Positions 9,381 through 18,447 of a stretch of DNA of 64,000 bases are shown in pieces. This stretch comes from Bacteroidaceae bacterium (GTDB lineage: Bacteria > Bacteroidota > Bacteroidia > Bacteroidales > Bacteroidaceae). The number at the start of each line of letters is the position of its first letter. Within the stretch, counting starts at the first letter, position 1. The DNA is taken from contig JAFZDY010000016.1 of the NCBI GenBank assembly GCA_017560945.1, forward strand, positions 1 through 64,000. The letters run 5' to 3'. The notes below the pieces were generated by a model. It worked only from the letters and a program-made list of their open reading frames with translations. It did not search any database and was not told the origin of the DNA. The position numbers were made by a program, and so were the translations under genes.

Positions 9381-10787
9381 TTATTTGCTTCTCTGTTCGA
9401 TTTCGCGGTTGATCTTCTCTACCACTTCGTCGCTAAGTTCGTACTTAGAAATGATGTACATTGCCAATACCAGAAGGATAGCGGGGATTACGCATACCAA
9501 CCAAAGGATACCCTGCTCTGCCAATGCAGTCTGCTGGGGCAATTCAGCGTTGAAGCCTACCCATGCCAATACCAAACCAGGAACTACACCACCAAGAGCC
9601 ATACCTGCCTTGAAGAAGATACCTGTCAATGCATTTACGATACCAGCAATACGCTTACCTGAAGTATATTCACCATAAGAAACAACTTCGGGAACCAATA
9701 CCCACATGTAACCTGTTGCAACGATGACACCAGTGCTCTTAACGAACTGTGCTACACACAAAAGGCTGAATTGCTTAAGTGACTCGATCTGTACGAATGT
9801 GTACATCATAGCCATACCTACGATAGCAGTACCCAAGAAGAGGTAGAACATACCCTTCTTACCAATCTTACGCTTGATAGCAGGTACCAAAGGCATGAAG
9901 ATGAATGCGGGGATAGTACCTAACCACATGAATGCAGTGGTCATCAAAGGAGTAGCACCCACGTTGTAACTCATGAAATATGCGTCAGCTGCATTACCCA
10001 CACTCATCATAGCAAATGCGGTAACGAAGAAGAATGCCAACACGCGCAAGGGCTTGTTGCGGAGAAACTCTGTCCACAAGTCGCTTACCTTCACGTTTTC
10101 AGATTCCTTCTGATCCATTACTACGCGCTCCTTACATTGTGAGAAGCAGAAGATGAGGAGAGCCAAACCTGCAAGGGCGAAGATGGTCATTGTGATGAAC
10201 CATGCGGGAGCAGCTTCGGGTGTGTTTGTTACAGCTTCACCATTGATTTTGGGAGCAAAGATAGCGATAACCATAGGAAGTGACTTCACGATGAGGGCAC
10301 CCAAGTTAGCCATAAACATACGTGTAGAAGTCAATACAGTGATCTCCTCAGTGTCGCGTGTCAATGATGAGTTCAATGCACCATAGGGTACGTTAATCAA
10401 AGTGTAGCACATACTCATGCCGACATAGGTAATGTAAGCGTATGCTACTGAACCACTGAATCCATTCCAGAAGCAGAGGATAGCCAAACCTACCAAAGGA
10501 ATACCTCCAAGAATTAGCCAAGAACGATATTTACCCCATTTAGGATTGCCTTTATCCACCAATGCTCCTACCAAGGGATCCCAAAGAACATCTACAAGAC
10601 GAACGATAAGGAACATGAGGGCTGCTGTACCCGGGTCAAGTCCATAAACGTTGGTGTAGAAAAACAAAAGCCAGATGCTGACCGTTTGATAAATCAAATT
10701 TTGGGCCATGTCGCCCGCTCCGAATCCGATACGTTGTAACCAAGACAACTTGTAGAATCCTTTCTGTTCTTGTACTGAATTACTCAT
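9381..10787 (-). CDS. GPH-family sugar:cation symporter (MFS), likely for xylosides
   Basis: The 468-residue protein has about twelve hydrophobic helices and no signal peptide. The N-terminal region GFGAGDMAQNLIYQ and the loop VLWDPLVGALVDKGNPKWGKYR are typical of glycoside-pentoside-hexuronide:cation symporters such as XynP/XylP types. It is the first gene of the minus-strand xylan cluster, directly upstream of the cytoplasmic GH43. The natural reading is that it imports xylo-oligosaccharides or xylosides with a proton or sodium ion. The 367-bp region upstream, shared with the divergent ilvA-like gene, carries a minus-strand -7 box at 10,839-10,846. Confidence 0.9.
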   Translation of the reverse strand: MSNSVQEQKGFYKLSWLQRIGFGAGDMAQNLIYQTVSIWLLFFYTNVYGLDPGTAALMFLIVRLVDVLWDPLVGALVDKGNPKWGKYRSWLILGGIPLVGLAILCFWNGFSGSVAYAYITYVGMSMCYTLINVPYGALNSSLTRDTEEITVLTSTRMFMANLGALIVKSLPMVIAIFAPKINGEAVTNTPEAAPAWFITMTIFALAGLALLIFCFSQCKERVVMDQKESENVKVSDLWTEFLRNKPLRVLAFFFVTAFAMMSVGNAADAYFMSYNVGATPLMTTAFMWLGTIPAFIFMPLVPAIKRKIGKKGMFYLFLGTAIVGMAMMYTFVQIESLKQFSLLCVAQFVKSTGVIVATGYMWVLVPEVVSYGEYTSGKRIAGIVNALTGIFFKAGMALGGVVPGLVLAWVGFNAELPQQTALAEQGILWLVCVIPAILLVLAMYIISKYELSDEVVEKINREIEQRSK

Positions 10788-11154
10788 GATTTTATTAGTT
10801 TAAAATTAATAATAGTCGGTTTGTCCGTTTTATCGTTGCAAAAATAGTACTTTTGTTTCGATTGAGAAAGGCGACCATGTTTCAGATACTTTCAAATATG
10901 TCTCATTTCCCCCGTTTATCGGTGTTTTGACGCGTTTATGAAAGGTGCTTATTCTCCCTTTTTTATGGAGTTGACATTGCTTACATACATTAATATATTT
11001 ACTAAATTTTTCTTTCCTACACGAAAAAAAGTTTTTCTCCGTAGGAAAATAAATTTGCGATTTTAATCCCTATTGAAAATTTATTTGTAGTTTTGCGGGC
11101 AAAATATAAGAGACCTTTCAACGTACGAAATCATGGACGTAGAAGGGGCAAATA
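10788..11154. other. 367-bp divergent intergenic region
   Basis: It separates the xylan cluster (minus) from the threonine dehydratase gene (plus). It holds the minus -7 box above, a hairpin at 11,013-11,048 (TTTCCTAC / GTAGGAAA with pairing A and T runs inside) and a plus-strand -7-like TAGTTTTG at 11,088-11,095. No small gene was recognised. Confidence 0.6.
10839..10846 (-). promoter_or_regulatory. -7 box for the xylan cluster
   Basis: Read on the minus strand the sequence is TATTTTTG, fitting the Bacteroidetes -7 consensus TAnnTTTG. It lies 52 bp before the symporter start. No good -33 TTTG is seen at the usual spacing, so an activator may be needed. Confidence 0.5.
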
Positions 11155-12363
11155 ATGAAAAAGAAATATATGCTTGAACTTAGTGAAATTTACAAGGCGG
11201 CGCATGTCCTGCGCGATGCTATCCGTCATCCTCATCTGATAGCCGCCCCTTTGATAAATCCCGAGTGTGAAATCTTTCTCAAGCCTGAGAATTTGCAATA
11301 CACAGGTTCCTTCAAGTTGCGTGGTGCATATTATAAAATCTCTCAACTGACTGACGAAGAGAAGGCACAAGGTGTGATTGCCTGTTCGGCTGGTAACCAT
11401 GCACAGGGTGTAGCCCTTGCTGCTACCAAGAATGGTATTCCTTCGCTCATCTGCTTGCCTGCAGGTGCACCCATTTCTAAAGTGGAGGCAACCAAGCGCT
11501 ATGGTGCCGATGTATGTCTGGTACCTGGTGTGTACGATGATGCTTATCAGCGTGCCCTTCAGTTGCGCGATGAGAAAGGTTACACATTTGTTCATCCCTT
11601 TGACGACCTCAAGGTCATTGCAGGTCAGGGTACCATTGGCCTCGAGATGTTGGACGAGTTGGGCGATGTCGATGCTGTCATTGTCCCTGTAGGTGGTGGA
11701 GGTCTCATCTCAGGTGTGGCTTGTGCCATCAAGCAACTCAAGCCTTCGGTGAAAGTGTATGGTGTACAAGCCGAGGGTGCACCCAGCATGGCCACTTCAT
11801 TGGCTCAACAACAAATCCACCGTCTTGACTCAGTTTCTACCATTGCCGATGGCATTGCCGTGAAAGAGCCTGGTGTCAACACATTTGAATTTTGTCGTCG
11901 CTATGTGGACGATATTGTCACTGTGACGGATGACGAAATAGCAGCTGCTATCCTTGCCCTTATTGAACAACAAAAGGTGGTGTCCGAGGGAGCTGGAGCC
12001 GTAGCCGTAGCTGCTGCTATGTTCAATAAAGTACCCATTAAGGGAAAGAAAGTTATCTGCTTGGTTTCTGGTGGAAATATCGATGTTACCATTCTTAGCC
12101 GTGTCATCACTCGAGGACTTAGCAAATCAGGACGCATGGAGACCCTTACTGTTGATCTCTACGACCAACCTGGTCAACTCTCTGCCGTATGTGGCGTGAT
12201 TGCCCAATTGGGAGGAAACATCATCAGCGTCAGCCATGAGCGCACCAATGCCAGTGCACAGGTCAATGGTTGTACCCTCCGTGTGGTGCTCGAGACTCGA
12301 AATGCTGAGCACATACGCCTTATCCATCAAGGCCTGACGGATGCAGGTTATACCTTACTATGA
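11155..12363 (+). CDS. ilvA: Threonine ammonia-lyase (dehydratase) with C-terminal ACT domain
   Basis: The enzyme converts threonine to 2-oxobutanoate and ammonia, feeding isoleucine synthesis or catabolism. PLP-binding Lys54 sits in GSFKLRGAYY, and a glycine-rich phosphate loop VPVGGGGLISG follows near residue 180. The last 75 residues (TLTVDLYDQPGQLSAVCGVIAQ...) form one ACT-type regulatory domain. At 402 residues it matches the short type (one ACT-like domain) and not the 514-residue E. coli IlvA with two. An alternative start at Met6 is possible. No other branched-chain gene is adjacent, so biosynthetic or catabolic use stays open; Bacteroidetes often use this short form for biosynthesis. 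Confidence 0.9.
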   Translation: MKKKYMLELSEIYKAAHVLRDAIRHPHLIAAPLINPECEIFLKPENLQYTGSFKLRGAYYKISQLTDEEKAQGVIACSAGNHAQGVALAATKNGIPSLICLPAGAPISKVEATKRYGADVCLVPGVYDDAYQRALQLRDEKGYTFVHPFDDLKVIAGQGTIGLEMLDELGDVDAVIVPVGGGGLISGVACAIKQLKPSVKVYGVQAEGAPSMATSLAQQQIHRLDSVSTIADGIAVKEPGVNTFEFCRRYVDDIVTVTDDEIAAAILALIEQQKVVSEGAGAVAVAAAMFNKVPIKGKKVICLVSGGNIDVTILSRVITRGLSKSGRMETLTVDLYDQPGQLSAVCGVIAQLGGNIISVSHERTNASAQVNGCTLRVVLETRNAEHIRLIHQGLTDAGYTLL

Positions 12364-12417
12364 TTATAAAGATTCAATATTCAGAATTATAATGCTTGAA
12401 TCTTGAACAAAAGGAAG

Positions 12418-12452
12418 AACCGCCTCAGTGATACAAAGACTGAAGGCGGCTC
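12418..12452. terminator. Hairpin between convergent ilvA and the porin-like gene
   Basis: ACCGCCTCAGT pairs with ACTGAAGGCGGCT with one bulge. It separates two convergent genes and could serve both. The T-run is poor. Confidence 0.5.
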
Positions 12453-12539
12453 TTGGCAGATATAGTGTGCGTCACGTGATGGGAAAATGTGCACGCTTCT
12501 CTGTTTATGGGTTATAAACGGCCTTGTTTTATCATTCCT

Positions 12540-13163
12540 TTAGAATGCAACACCGAGACGAAAACCTAAGGAGTTGATTGAGTTCAGTTCGTAGGTCATC
12601 AAGCTACCCTGGTTGGTTGATATGCTGTAGTAGAGGGCGGCGTGAAAACCCATGCTTCCTTCCCAAGGATAGAAGTTGACCCCCACTTCGGGTGAGGCAA
12701 AGAAACCCCATGTGTTCTTGTCACTCTCGAAGATGTAGTAGTTGGACGTCATCTGAGCATAGGCTGCACCTACCTTCATGGCTACATAGGGTTGATACTT
12801 TCCATAGTCGAAGCGATAGTGTGCCAATGCTCCGAAGGGTAATTGGAAGAGTGAGTGCTGCTGGTCGGTATTCAGTGCCGTTGAGCCCATGTGGAGTGTA
12901 GTGCGAGGAAAGTACTCGTTGTTGGTATGGTAACTAAGGAATGCACCTAAGGCAAGTTCGGGAGTTACATAATATCCCATTTCGAAGTTCATACCCCATC
13001 CGCTGGCATCGTTGGAGAAATTGTTTCCCAAAGGAATATTGAATTGCCAATCGATGTTGTAGTAAGTATCGGGTGATACTTGGGCTTTTGTAGGCAGGCA
13101 GGTGATGAGTGCTAAAGCCGATACGGCAAGCGCTCGCTTTGCAAAATATATGAGGGTTTTCAT
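12540..13163 (-). CDS. Outer-membrane beta-barrel protein
   Basis: The 207-residue product has a signal peptide (MKTLIYFAKRALAVSALALITCLPTKA) and alternating hydrophobic strands rich in Tyr, Phe and Gly (for example GMNFEMGYYVTPELALGAFL and YQPYVAMKVGAAYAQM). It ends in Phe (GFRLGVAF), the usual barrel C-terminus. The size suggests an eight-stranded OmpA/OmpW-like barrel. Function unknown. It lies 27 bp behind a DUF4136-type lipoprotein gene on the same strand; the two probably form a small envelope operon. Confidence 0.8.
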   Translation of the reverse strand: MKTLIYFAKRALAVSALALITCLPTKAQVSPDTYYNIDWQFNIPLGNNFSNDASGWGMNFEMGYYVTPELALGAFLSYHTNNEYFPRTTLHMGSTALNTDQQHSLFQLPFGALAHYRFDYGKYQPYVAMKVGAAYAQMTSNYYIFESDKNTWGFFASPEVGVNFYPWEGSMGFHAALYYSISTNQGSLMTYELNSINSLGFRLGVAF

Positions 13164-13190
13164 AATTTCTTACTATTTATTTCGTTTTTT

Positions 13191-13823
13191 TTATTTCAAT
13201 ACGCTTGTTTGTTTGAATGCCTGGTCAATGCCAGTGAGGGTTTTCTCCATACTCAAGTTACCTTGTGGAGAGAGTATGCCGCTGATGTAGGTGCTCCAGA
13301 TGACAGGTAACTTCTTTTCTTCAGGCACTGAGAGGTTCACCATTTCGCCAATGATCGAGCCAGTAGTGTAACTATATACGATAGGGTAGGGGTAATACCA
13401 TCCGCCCCAATATCCGCCCCAATATCCGGGTGTCCAATAGTAGGGGTATCCGTACCACCAAGGGCCGCCACCCGTGTATCCGGCAAATGTATAGGTACTG
13501 GCTACGTAACTCAGTTGCAGGCCTATGTCGGCATCTGCCATGTTGTCCACGCGCAAATAGTGCTCGTCCATATTGTCGATAAACTCCTGACGTATGGCAT
13601 CGGCTGCACTACCTTGCAAGTACTCCTTCTTGTTGCCTGAGTTGATGTAGAGCACGCTATCAGGTACGTAGTAGGTCATCAGTTCACCAAAGTTAGTGTT
13701 ACTATCATAGTCGGTGTACACTAAATAGTGATTGTCCAGCTTGTCCGTGTCGGGCTCTTTTTCGCAAGCAACCAATGCGATGGTTGCCAGTAGGACGGGA
13801 ATCATTCTTTTCATCTTTTCCAT
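13191..13823 (-). CDS. DUF4136-type lipoprotein
   Basis: A 210-residue lipoprotein: the N-terminus MKRMIPVLLATIALVAC ends in a lipobox Cys. The region after it (YTDYDSNTNFGELMTYYVPD) resembles the start of DUF4136, a family of bacterial lipoproteins of unknown role. An aromatic-glycine segment at about residues 119-150 (GGPWWYGYPYYWTPGYWGGY and onward) is typical of the family in Bacteroidetes. Either Met1 or Met4 can be the start. Probably co-transcribed with the downstream beta-barrel gene. Confidence 0.8.
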   Translation of the reverse strand: MEKMKRMIPVLLATIALVACEKEPDTDKLDNHYLVYTDYDSNTNFGELMTYYVPDSVLYINSGNKKEYLQGSAADAIRQEFIDNMDEHYLRVDNMADADIGLQLSYVASTYTFAGYTGGGPWWYGYPYYWTPGYWGGYWGGWYYPYPIVYSYTTGSIIGEMVNLSVPEEKKLPVIWSTYISGILSPQGNLSMEKTLTGIDQAFKQTSVLK

Positions 13824-13953
13824 TATTTAGAGGTTATACAAAATGTTTTTTCATTGACATAAACACTTGATGTAGGAGAATGTTCTGCAAAAATTTTCCC
13901 ATCCAAGAAAATAGTAGTACATTCGCGCCATAAATCATAAACAATAGAAAATT

Positions 13954-14802
13954 ATGAAATCTGTAGACGAATTGATTGATTGCTTGATTGACCTTGCATT
14001 TGCCGAGGACATAGGCGATGGCGACCACACCACCCTCTGTTGCATCCCTGCTGATGCCATGGGTAAGTCTCGCTTGTTGATAAAGGAAACTGGTGTATTG
14101 GCCGGTGTAGAGGTGGCTAAGGAAATATTCAACCGTTTTGACCCCACTATGAAGGTGGAGGTACTCATTGAAGATGGTACCGAGGTGAAGCCCGGTGATG
14201 TGGCTATGGTGGTAGAGGGAAAAATTCAGTCTCTCTTGCAAACTGAACGTTTGATGTTGAATGTGATGCAACGCATGAGTGGTATTGCTACCATGACTCG
14301 TCGCTATGTGAAGCAACTCGAAGGTACTCGTACTCGTGTGCTCGACACTCGCAAGACAACCCCAGGACTTCGTATGTTGGAGAAGGCTGCCGTGAAGATT
14401 GGTGGTGGAGTGAATCATCGTATCGGTCTCTTCGATATGATATTGTTGAAGGACAATCATGTGGACTTTGCCGGTGGTATTGACAAGGCCATCCTTCGTG
14501 CCAAAGAGTATTGCCAAGAGAAGGGCAAGGACTTGAAGATTGAGATTGAGGTGCGTAACTTTGATGAACTCAATCAGGTGTTGGCCATTGGTGGAGTTGA
14601 CCGCATCATGTTGGACAACTTCTCTCCTGCTGATACTCGTAAGGCTGTGGAAATCATAGGTGGACGTTACGAGACAGAGTCTTCAGGCGGAATCACTTTC
14701 GACACCTTGCGTGACTATGCAGAATGTGGAGTAGATTTCATCTCTGTAGGTGCGCTCACTCACTCAGTCAAGGGACTTGACATGAGTTTCAAGGCTTGTT
14801 GA
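13954..14802 (+). CDS. nadC: Nicotinate-nucleotide pyrophosphorylase (carboxylating)
   Basis: The enzyme makes nicotinate mononucleotide from quinolinate and PRPP in NAD synthesis. The 282-residue length is normal. Signatures include EDIGDGDHTT near the N-terminus, LNVMQRMSGIAT, the substrate-binding DTRKTTPGLR, HRIGLFDMILLKDNH and the C-terminal ESSGGIT...GVDFISVGALTHS. nadA and nadB are not in this window. A hairpin follows the gene before the M23 peptidase. Confidence 0.96.
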   Translation: MKSVDELIDCLIDLAFAEDIGDGDHTTLCCIPADAMGKSRLLIKETGVLAGVEVAKEIFNRFDPTMKVEVLIEDGTEVKPGDVAMVVEGKIQSLLQTERLMLNVMQRMSGIATMTRRYVKQLEGTRTRVLDTRKTTPGLRMLEKAAVKIGGGVNHRIGLFDMILLKDNHVDFAGGIDKAILRAKEYCQEKGKDLKIEIEVRNFDELNQVLAIGGVDRIMLDNFSPADTRKAVEIIGGRYETESSGGITFDTLRDYAECGVDFISVGALTHSVKGLDMSFKAC

Positions 14803-14810
14803 TTATATAG

Positions 14811-14877
14811 GCACGGATTTTACAGATTACGCGGAGATTAAACATACAAACCGTGTAATCTGTGTAATCAGTGCCTA
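14811..14877 (+). terminator. Long imperfect hairpin after nadC
   Basis: AGGCACGGATTTTACAGATTAC pairs roughly with GTAATCTGTGTAATCAGTGCCT across a short loop containing ACCGTG. It belongs to the CACGGATTACA family found also near 520 and 48,450. It probably ends nadC transcription. Confidence 0.55.
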
Positions 14878-14901
14878 AATATTATTGGACGAATTTATTG
14901 T

Positions 14902-16656
14902 ATGCGCACAATTCTTTCTTCTTTTGTTTGTTTTCTTTTTTTTATTCATACATTAACGGCGCAAGAGTCCCTCTTTCGTCCCCCCCTTGATTTTCCCCTC
15001 TACCTGAGCGGAAGTTTTTCCGAGTTGAGGAGTAATCATTTCCATGGAGGGTTAGATTTTAAGACGCAAGGTGTAGAGGGAAAGCCTTTGTATTGTCCGG
15101 CTGATGGGTATATTTCACGTGTAAGTGTATCACCTGGTGGGTATGGTAATGCCATCTATATTGCTCATAACAATGGATACACCACTGTTCACGGACATTT
15201 GCAGAAATTCCTTCCTGAGGTGGCTTCCTTGATACGCGAACACCAATATAGGTATGAAACTTTTGTTGTAGATACGACCCTTTCCCCTGATAGATTTCCT
15301 GTAAAACAAGGTCAAGTGGTTGCTTGGGCAGGAAACTCGGGTTACTCCTTTGGCCCTCATCTGCACATGGAGGTGCGCTTGACTGAGACGAACGAGCCAG
15401 TTAACCCCTTGGCTTTCTATAAGGATGAAATCAAGGACACACGTCCACCTCGAGCACATCGCATCAAGTTTTATCCTGTTCAGGGAGAAGGTGTGGTGGA
15501 AGGAACTGGTAAAGAGGGTGTCCTATACTTTGGAAATGGTAATCGCCTCACACAACGTATCTCTGTTTGGGGTAAGGTGGGTGTAGGCATTTCAGCTAAT
15601 GATTATATGGATGGTACTACCAATACCTATGGCGTGTATAGTGTGCGCCTTTTGGTGGATGGTACGGAGGTCTTCAACTCTGTCACCGACCGTTTCAGTT
15701 TTGATGAAAATCGCATGATAAACTCATGGACAGACTATGCTGAATATCAGACGAACCGTAGGTGGTATATGAAGTCCTTTGTCTCTCCTGGAAATCCTTT
15801 GCGAATGCTTCGAGCAGAGGGCGAGGGTAGAGGCATCATCACCATTGATGAAGAACGACCTTACCAATGTGAGTATATCCTTACTGATTTTCATGGCAAT
15901 GCTTCGCGTTATACATTTGTGCTATATGGTGTGCAGAATGAGATTGTACCTACGACCACCATGGCAAATAACTACCTGAAATGGAATAATCACAATGTGG
16001 TGAACCATCCGCTCGGTATGAAATTGACCATTCCTCAAGGGATGCTTTACGAAGATGTACCTCTCAATGTCACTGTATCGCCCGAGGTCGGTGCATACTC
16101 CACCATCTATAAATTGGGCGAAGAGATAATACCTCTCCATTCGTATTGCTCATTGGCCATAAAAATGTGGCCTGATGAGTCACGATATGAGGTTGCTTCG
16201 TCCTTTGGTTCAAGGGAACTCATCCCTTGGCCAGTGTTACCTCCTGACTATGCTTCAAAACTCTATATTGCCCAGCGACGTGGAGGTTCGATAAGTTCGG
16301 TAGGTGGAAAGTACGAACGTGGTTGGATGAAGACAGAAATACGTGAACTCGGAGGCGAATTTTACGTGGCTATCGATACCATTGCTCCCGTATTGACACC
16401 TGTGTCTTCAGGTAATTGGAGTAAGACTGGGATTGTTCGTGTGAAGATTGCTGACTCTCAGACTGGTATTGCTACGTACCGTGCGACCCTTGATGGTCAA
16501 TGGACTTTGATGGAATACAGTAGCAAGAATCACCAACTCACGGTTCGTCTCTCTGACTCTCCGCTTAAGAGGGAGGGCTCGCTACATACACTTCGCATTG
16601 TAGTTTCCGATGGGGTAGGTAATACGTCAAGCATTGAGCATAAGATAAGGTATTAG
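14902..16656 (+). CDS. M23-family metallopeptidase, exported
   Basis: A 584-residue protein with a signal peptide (1-20). The LytM/M23 zinc motifs are complete: His48 and Asp52 in HGGLD, and His153-x-His155 in GPHLHME, with His97/His99 in VHGHL near the site. Enzymes of this type cut peptidoglycan cross-links. The long C-terminal part (about 170-584) is beta-rich and resembles the Ig-like extension found in Bacteroidetes M23 proteins; its role is unknown. It is followed after 37 bp by a C69 dipeptidase gene on the same strand, so both may process wall or dietary peptides. Confidence 0.9.
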   Translation: MRTILSSFVCFLFFIHTLTAQESLFRPPLDFPLYLSGSFSELRSNHFHGGLDFKTQGVEGKPLYCPADGYISRVSVSPGGYGNAIYIAHNNGYTTVHGHLQKFLPEVASLIREHQYRYETFVVDTTLSPDRFPVKQGQVVAWAGNSGYSFGPHLHMEVRLTETNEPVNPLAFYKDEIKDTRPPRAHRIKFYPVQGEGVVEGTGKEGVLYFGNGNRLTQRISVWGKVGVGISANDYMDGTTNTYGVYSVRLLVDGTEVFNSVTDRFSFDENRMINSWTDYAEYQTNRRWYMKSFVSPGNPLRMLRAEGEGRGIITIDEERPYQCEYILTDFHGNASRYTFVLYGVQNEIVPTTTMANNYLKWNNHNVVNHPLGMKLTIPQGMLYEDVPLNVTVSPEVGAYSTIYKLGEEIIPLHSYCSLAIKMWPDESRYEVASSFGSRELIPWPVLPPDYASKLYIAQRRGGSISSVGGKYERGWMKTEIRELGGEFYVAIDTIAPVLTPVSSGNWSKTGIVRVKIADSQTGIATYRATLDGQWTLMEYSSKNHQLTVRLSDSPLKREGSLHTLRIVVSDGVGNTSSIEHKIRY

Positions 16657-16693
16657 TATGAAAAGAAATAGACATAAATAAAATATATACGAT

Positions 16694-18343
16694 ATGAAGA
16701 TAAATAATAAATTGATACTGAGTATTGTGGGGCTATTCCTGATAGGTGTATTGCCCTCTCTGGCTTGTACAAATCTGATAGTTACACCTGGAGCAACTAC
16801 AGATGGCTCGACATTGGTTGCCTATAGTGCCGACTCATACGGAATGTTTGGCCACCTGTGCCACTACCCGGCATCGGTGAATCCCAAGGGTACATTGCGT
16901 CCTATACACGACTGGGATACTGGTAAATTTCTGGGTAATATTGCTGAGGCTGAGCGCACTTACAATGTGATTGGTAACATCAATGAACATCAAGTGACCA
17001 TTGCCGAAACAACCTTCACTGGTCGTGAGGAACTCATTGACACAACAGGCATTATGGATTATGGAAGTCTCATCTATGTAGCTTTGCAACGTTCGCGTAC
17101 GGCTCGTGAGGCTATTCAGGTTATGACAGACCTTGTGACTGAGTACGGGTACTACAGTAGTGGTGAAAGTTTTACTATCGCCGATACCCGTGAAGTTTGG
17201 ATTATGGAGATGATAGGTAAAGGTCCTGGTGTGAAGGGTGCTGTATGGGTGGCCGTACGAATCCCCGATGGTTGTATCTCAGCTCATGCTAACCAAGCAC
17301 GCATTCATCAGTTCCCCCTTGATGACAAAGAGAATTGCATATATTCACCTGATGTGATTACCTTTGCCCGCAAGAAAAAGTATTTCAATGGCAATAACTC
17401 CGACTTTAGTTTTGCCGATGCATATGCACCCTTGGATTTCGGTGCACGCCGTTATTGTGAAGCACGTGTATGGAGTTTTTATAATATGTTCAGCAAGGAA
17501 GTAGGTAAGAAGTTTTTGCCCTACATCACAGGACAGAGCAACGAGCCCTTGCCCCTCTATGTACGTCCTGATAGACGCCTCAGTGTACGAGATATTCAAC
17601 TGGCGATGCGTGACCATTACGAAGATACTCCATTGGATATCACCCGTGATTTGGGAGCTGGTGCATGGATGATGCCTTATCGTCCATCTCCTCTTAGTTT
17701 CAATGTCGATGGCAAAGAATATTTCAACGAACGTCCCATCAGTACCCAACAGACTGCATGGGTATTTGTGAGTCAGATGCGTAGTCAATTGTACGATCCC
17801 ATTGGTGGAGTATTGTGGTTTGGTACTGATGATGCCAATCTTACTGTATTTACTCCAGTGTATTGTTGCACAAACAGTGTGCCTGAGTGTTATAGTGATA
17901 AAATAGCCGACGGAGTTACTTTCTCTTGGAATTCATCCTTCTGGGTATTCAACTGGGTTTCCAACATGACCTATATGCGCTATTCACAGATGATAGGCGA
18001 CGTTCGCTCTCAACAAGATCGTTTGGAGAATAGTTTCCTCAATTCACAGGCAGACATTGAGCGTCGAGCAATAGAGCTGTATAATCAGAATCCCAGCGAA
18101 GCGCGCGAATATCTTACCCGTTACACCATTGCCTGTGCACAACAGACACTGACCGAATGGCGTAAATTGGGTGAGTTCTTGATAGTGAAGTACAATGATA
18201 TGGTTGTCAAACAGGTAAATCCTGATGGAACATTCAAACGTACTCCTGAAGGACAATGTGCTCCTGTGATACGTCCGGGTTATCCCGAAGATTTCAATCG
18301 TCGTGTAGCGGCCGAAACAGGTAACAGGTATTTGATGGAATGA
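16694..18343 (+). CDS. C69-family dipeptidase (PepD-like), exported
   Basis: A 549-residue Ntn hydrolase. The signal peptide ends LPSLA and the next residue, Cys25 in CTNLIVTPGATTDGS, is the expected N-terminal nucleophile after cleavage. The segments IAETTFTGREEL, ESFTIADTREVWIMEMIGKGPG and ISAHANQARI are typical of peptidase family C69. It cleaves dipeptides, here presumably in the periplasm. Length and motifs look intact. Confidence 0.9.
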   Translation: MKINNKLILSIVGLFLIGVLPSLACTNLIVTPGATTDGSTLVAYSADSYGMFGHLCHYPASVNPKGTLRPIHDWDTGKFLGNIAEAERTYNVIGNINEHQVTIAETTFTGREELIDTTGIMDYGSLIYVALQRSRTAREAIQVMTDLVTEYGYYSSGESFTIADTREVWIMEMIGKGPGVKGAVWVAVRIPDGCISAHANQARIHQFPLDDKENCIYSPDVITFARKKKYFNGNNSDFSFADAYAPLDFGARRYCEARVWSFYNMFSKEVGKKFLPYITGQSNEPLPLYVRPDRRLSVRDIQLAMRDHYEDTPLDITRDLGAGAWMMPYRPSPLSFNVDGKEYFNERPISTQQTAWVFVSQMRSQLYDPIGGVLWFGTDDANLTVFTPVYCCTNSVPECYSDKIADGVTFSWNSSFWVFNWVSNMTYMRYSQMIGDVRSQQDRLENSFLNSQADIERRAIELYNQNPSEAREYLTRYTIACAQQTLTEWRKLGEFLIVKYNDMVVKQVNPDGTFKRTPEGQCAPVIRPGYPEDFNRRVAAETGNRYLME

Positions 18344-18383
18344 TAAAAACTGTTAAATATTGCATCTCTTGCAATTATTTTCT

Positions 18384-18391
18384 TACATTTG
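18384..18391 (+). promoter_or_regulatory. -7 box before the phosphohexomutase gene
   Basis: TACATTTG fits TAnnTTTG, 57 bp before the start codon. No clear -33 element. Confidence 0.5.
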
Positions 18392-18447
18392 CCCTGTTGT
18401 TCAAAGAATAGCAAATAATTTTAAACTTAAATAAACATAACCGAATT

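Noticed and set aside
13834..14517. Minus-strand frame of 227 codons over nadC
   Set aside because: Antisense shadow of nadC; low-complexity His/Thr-rich translation without homology.
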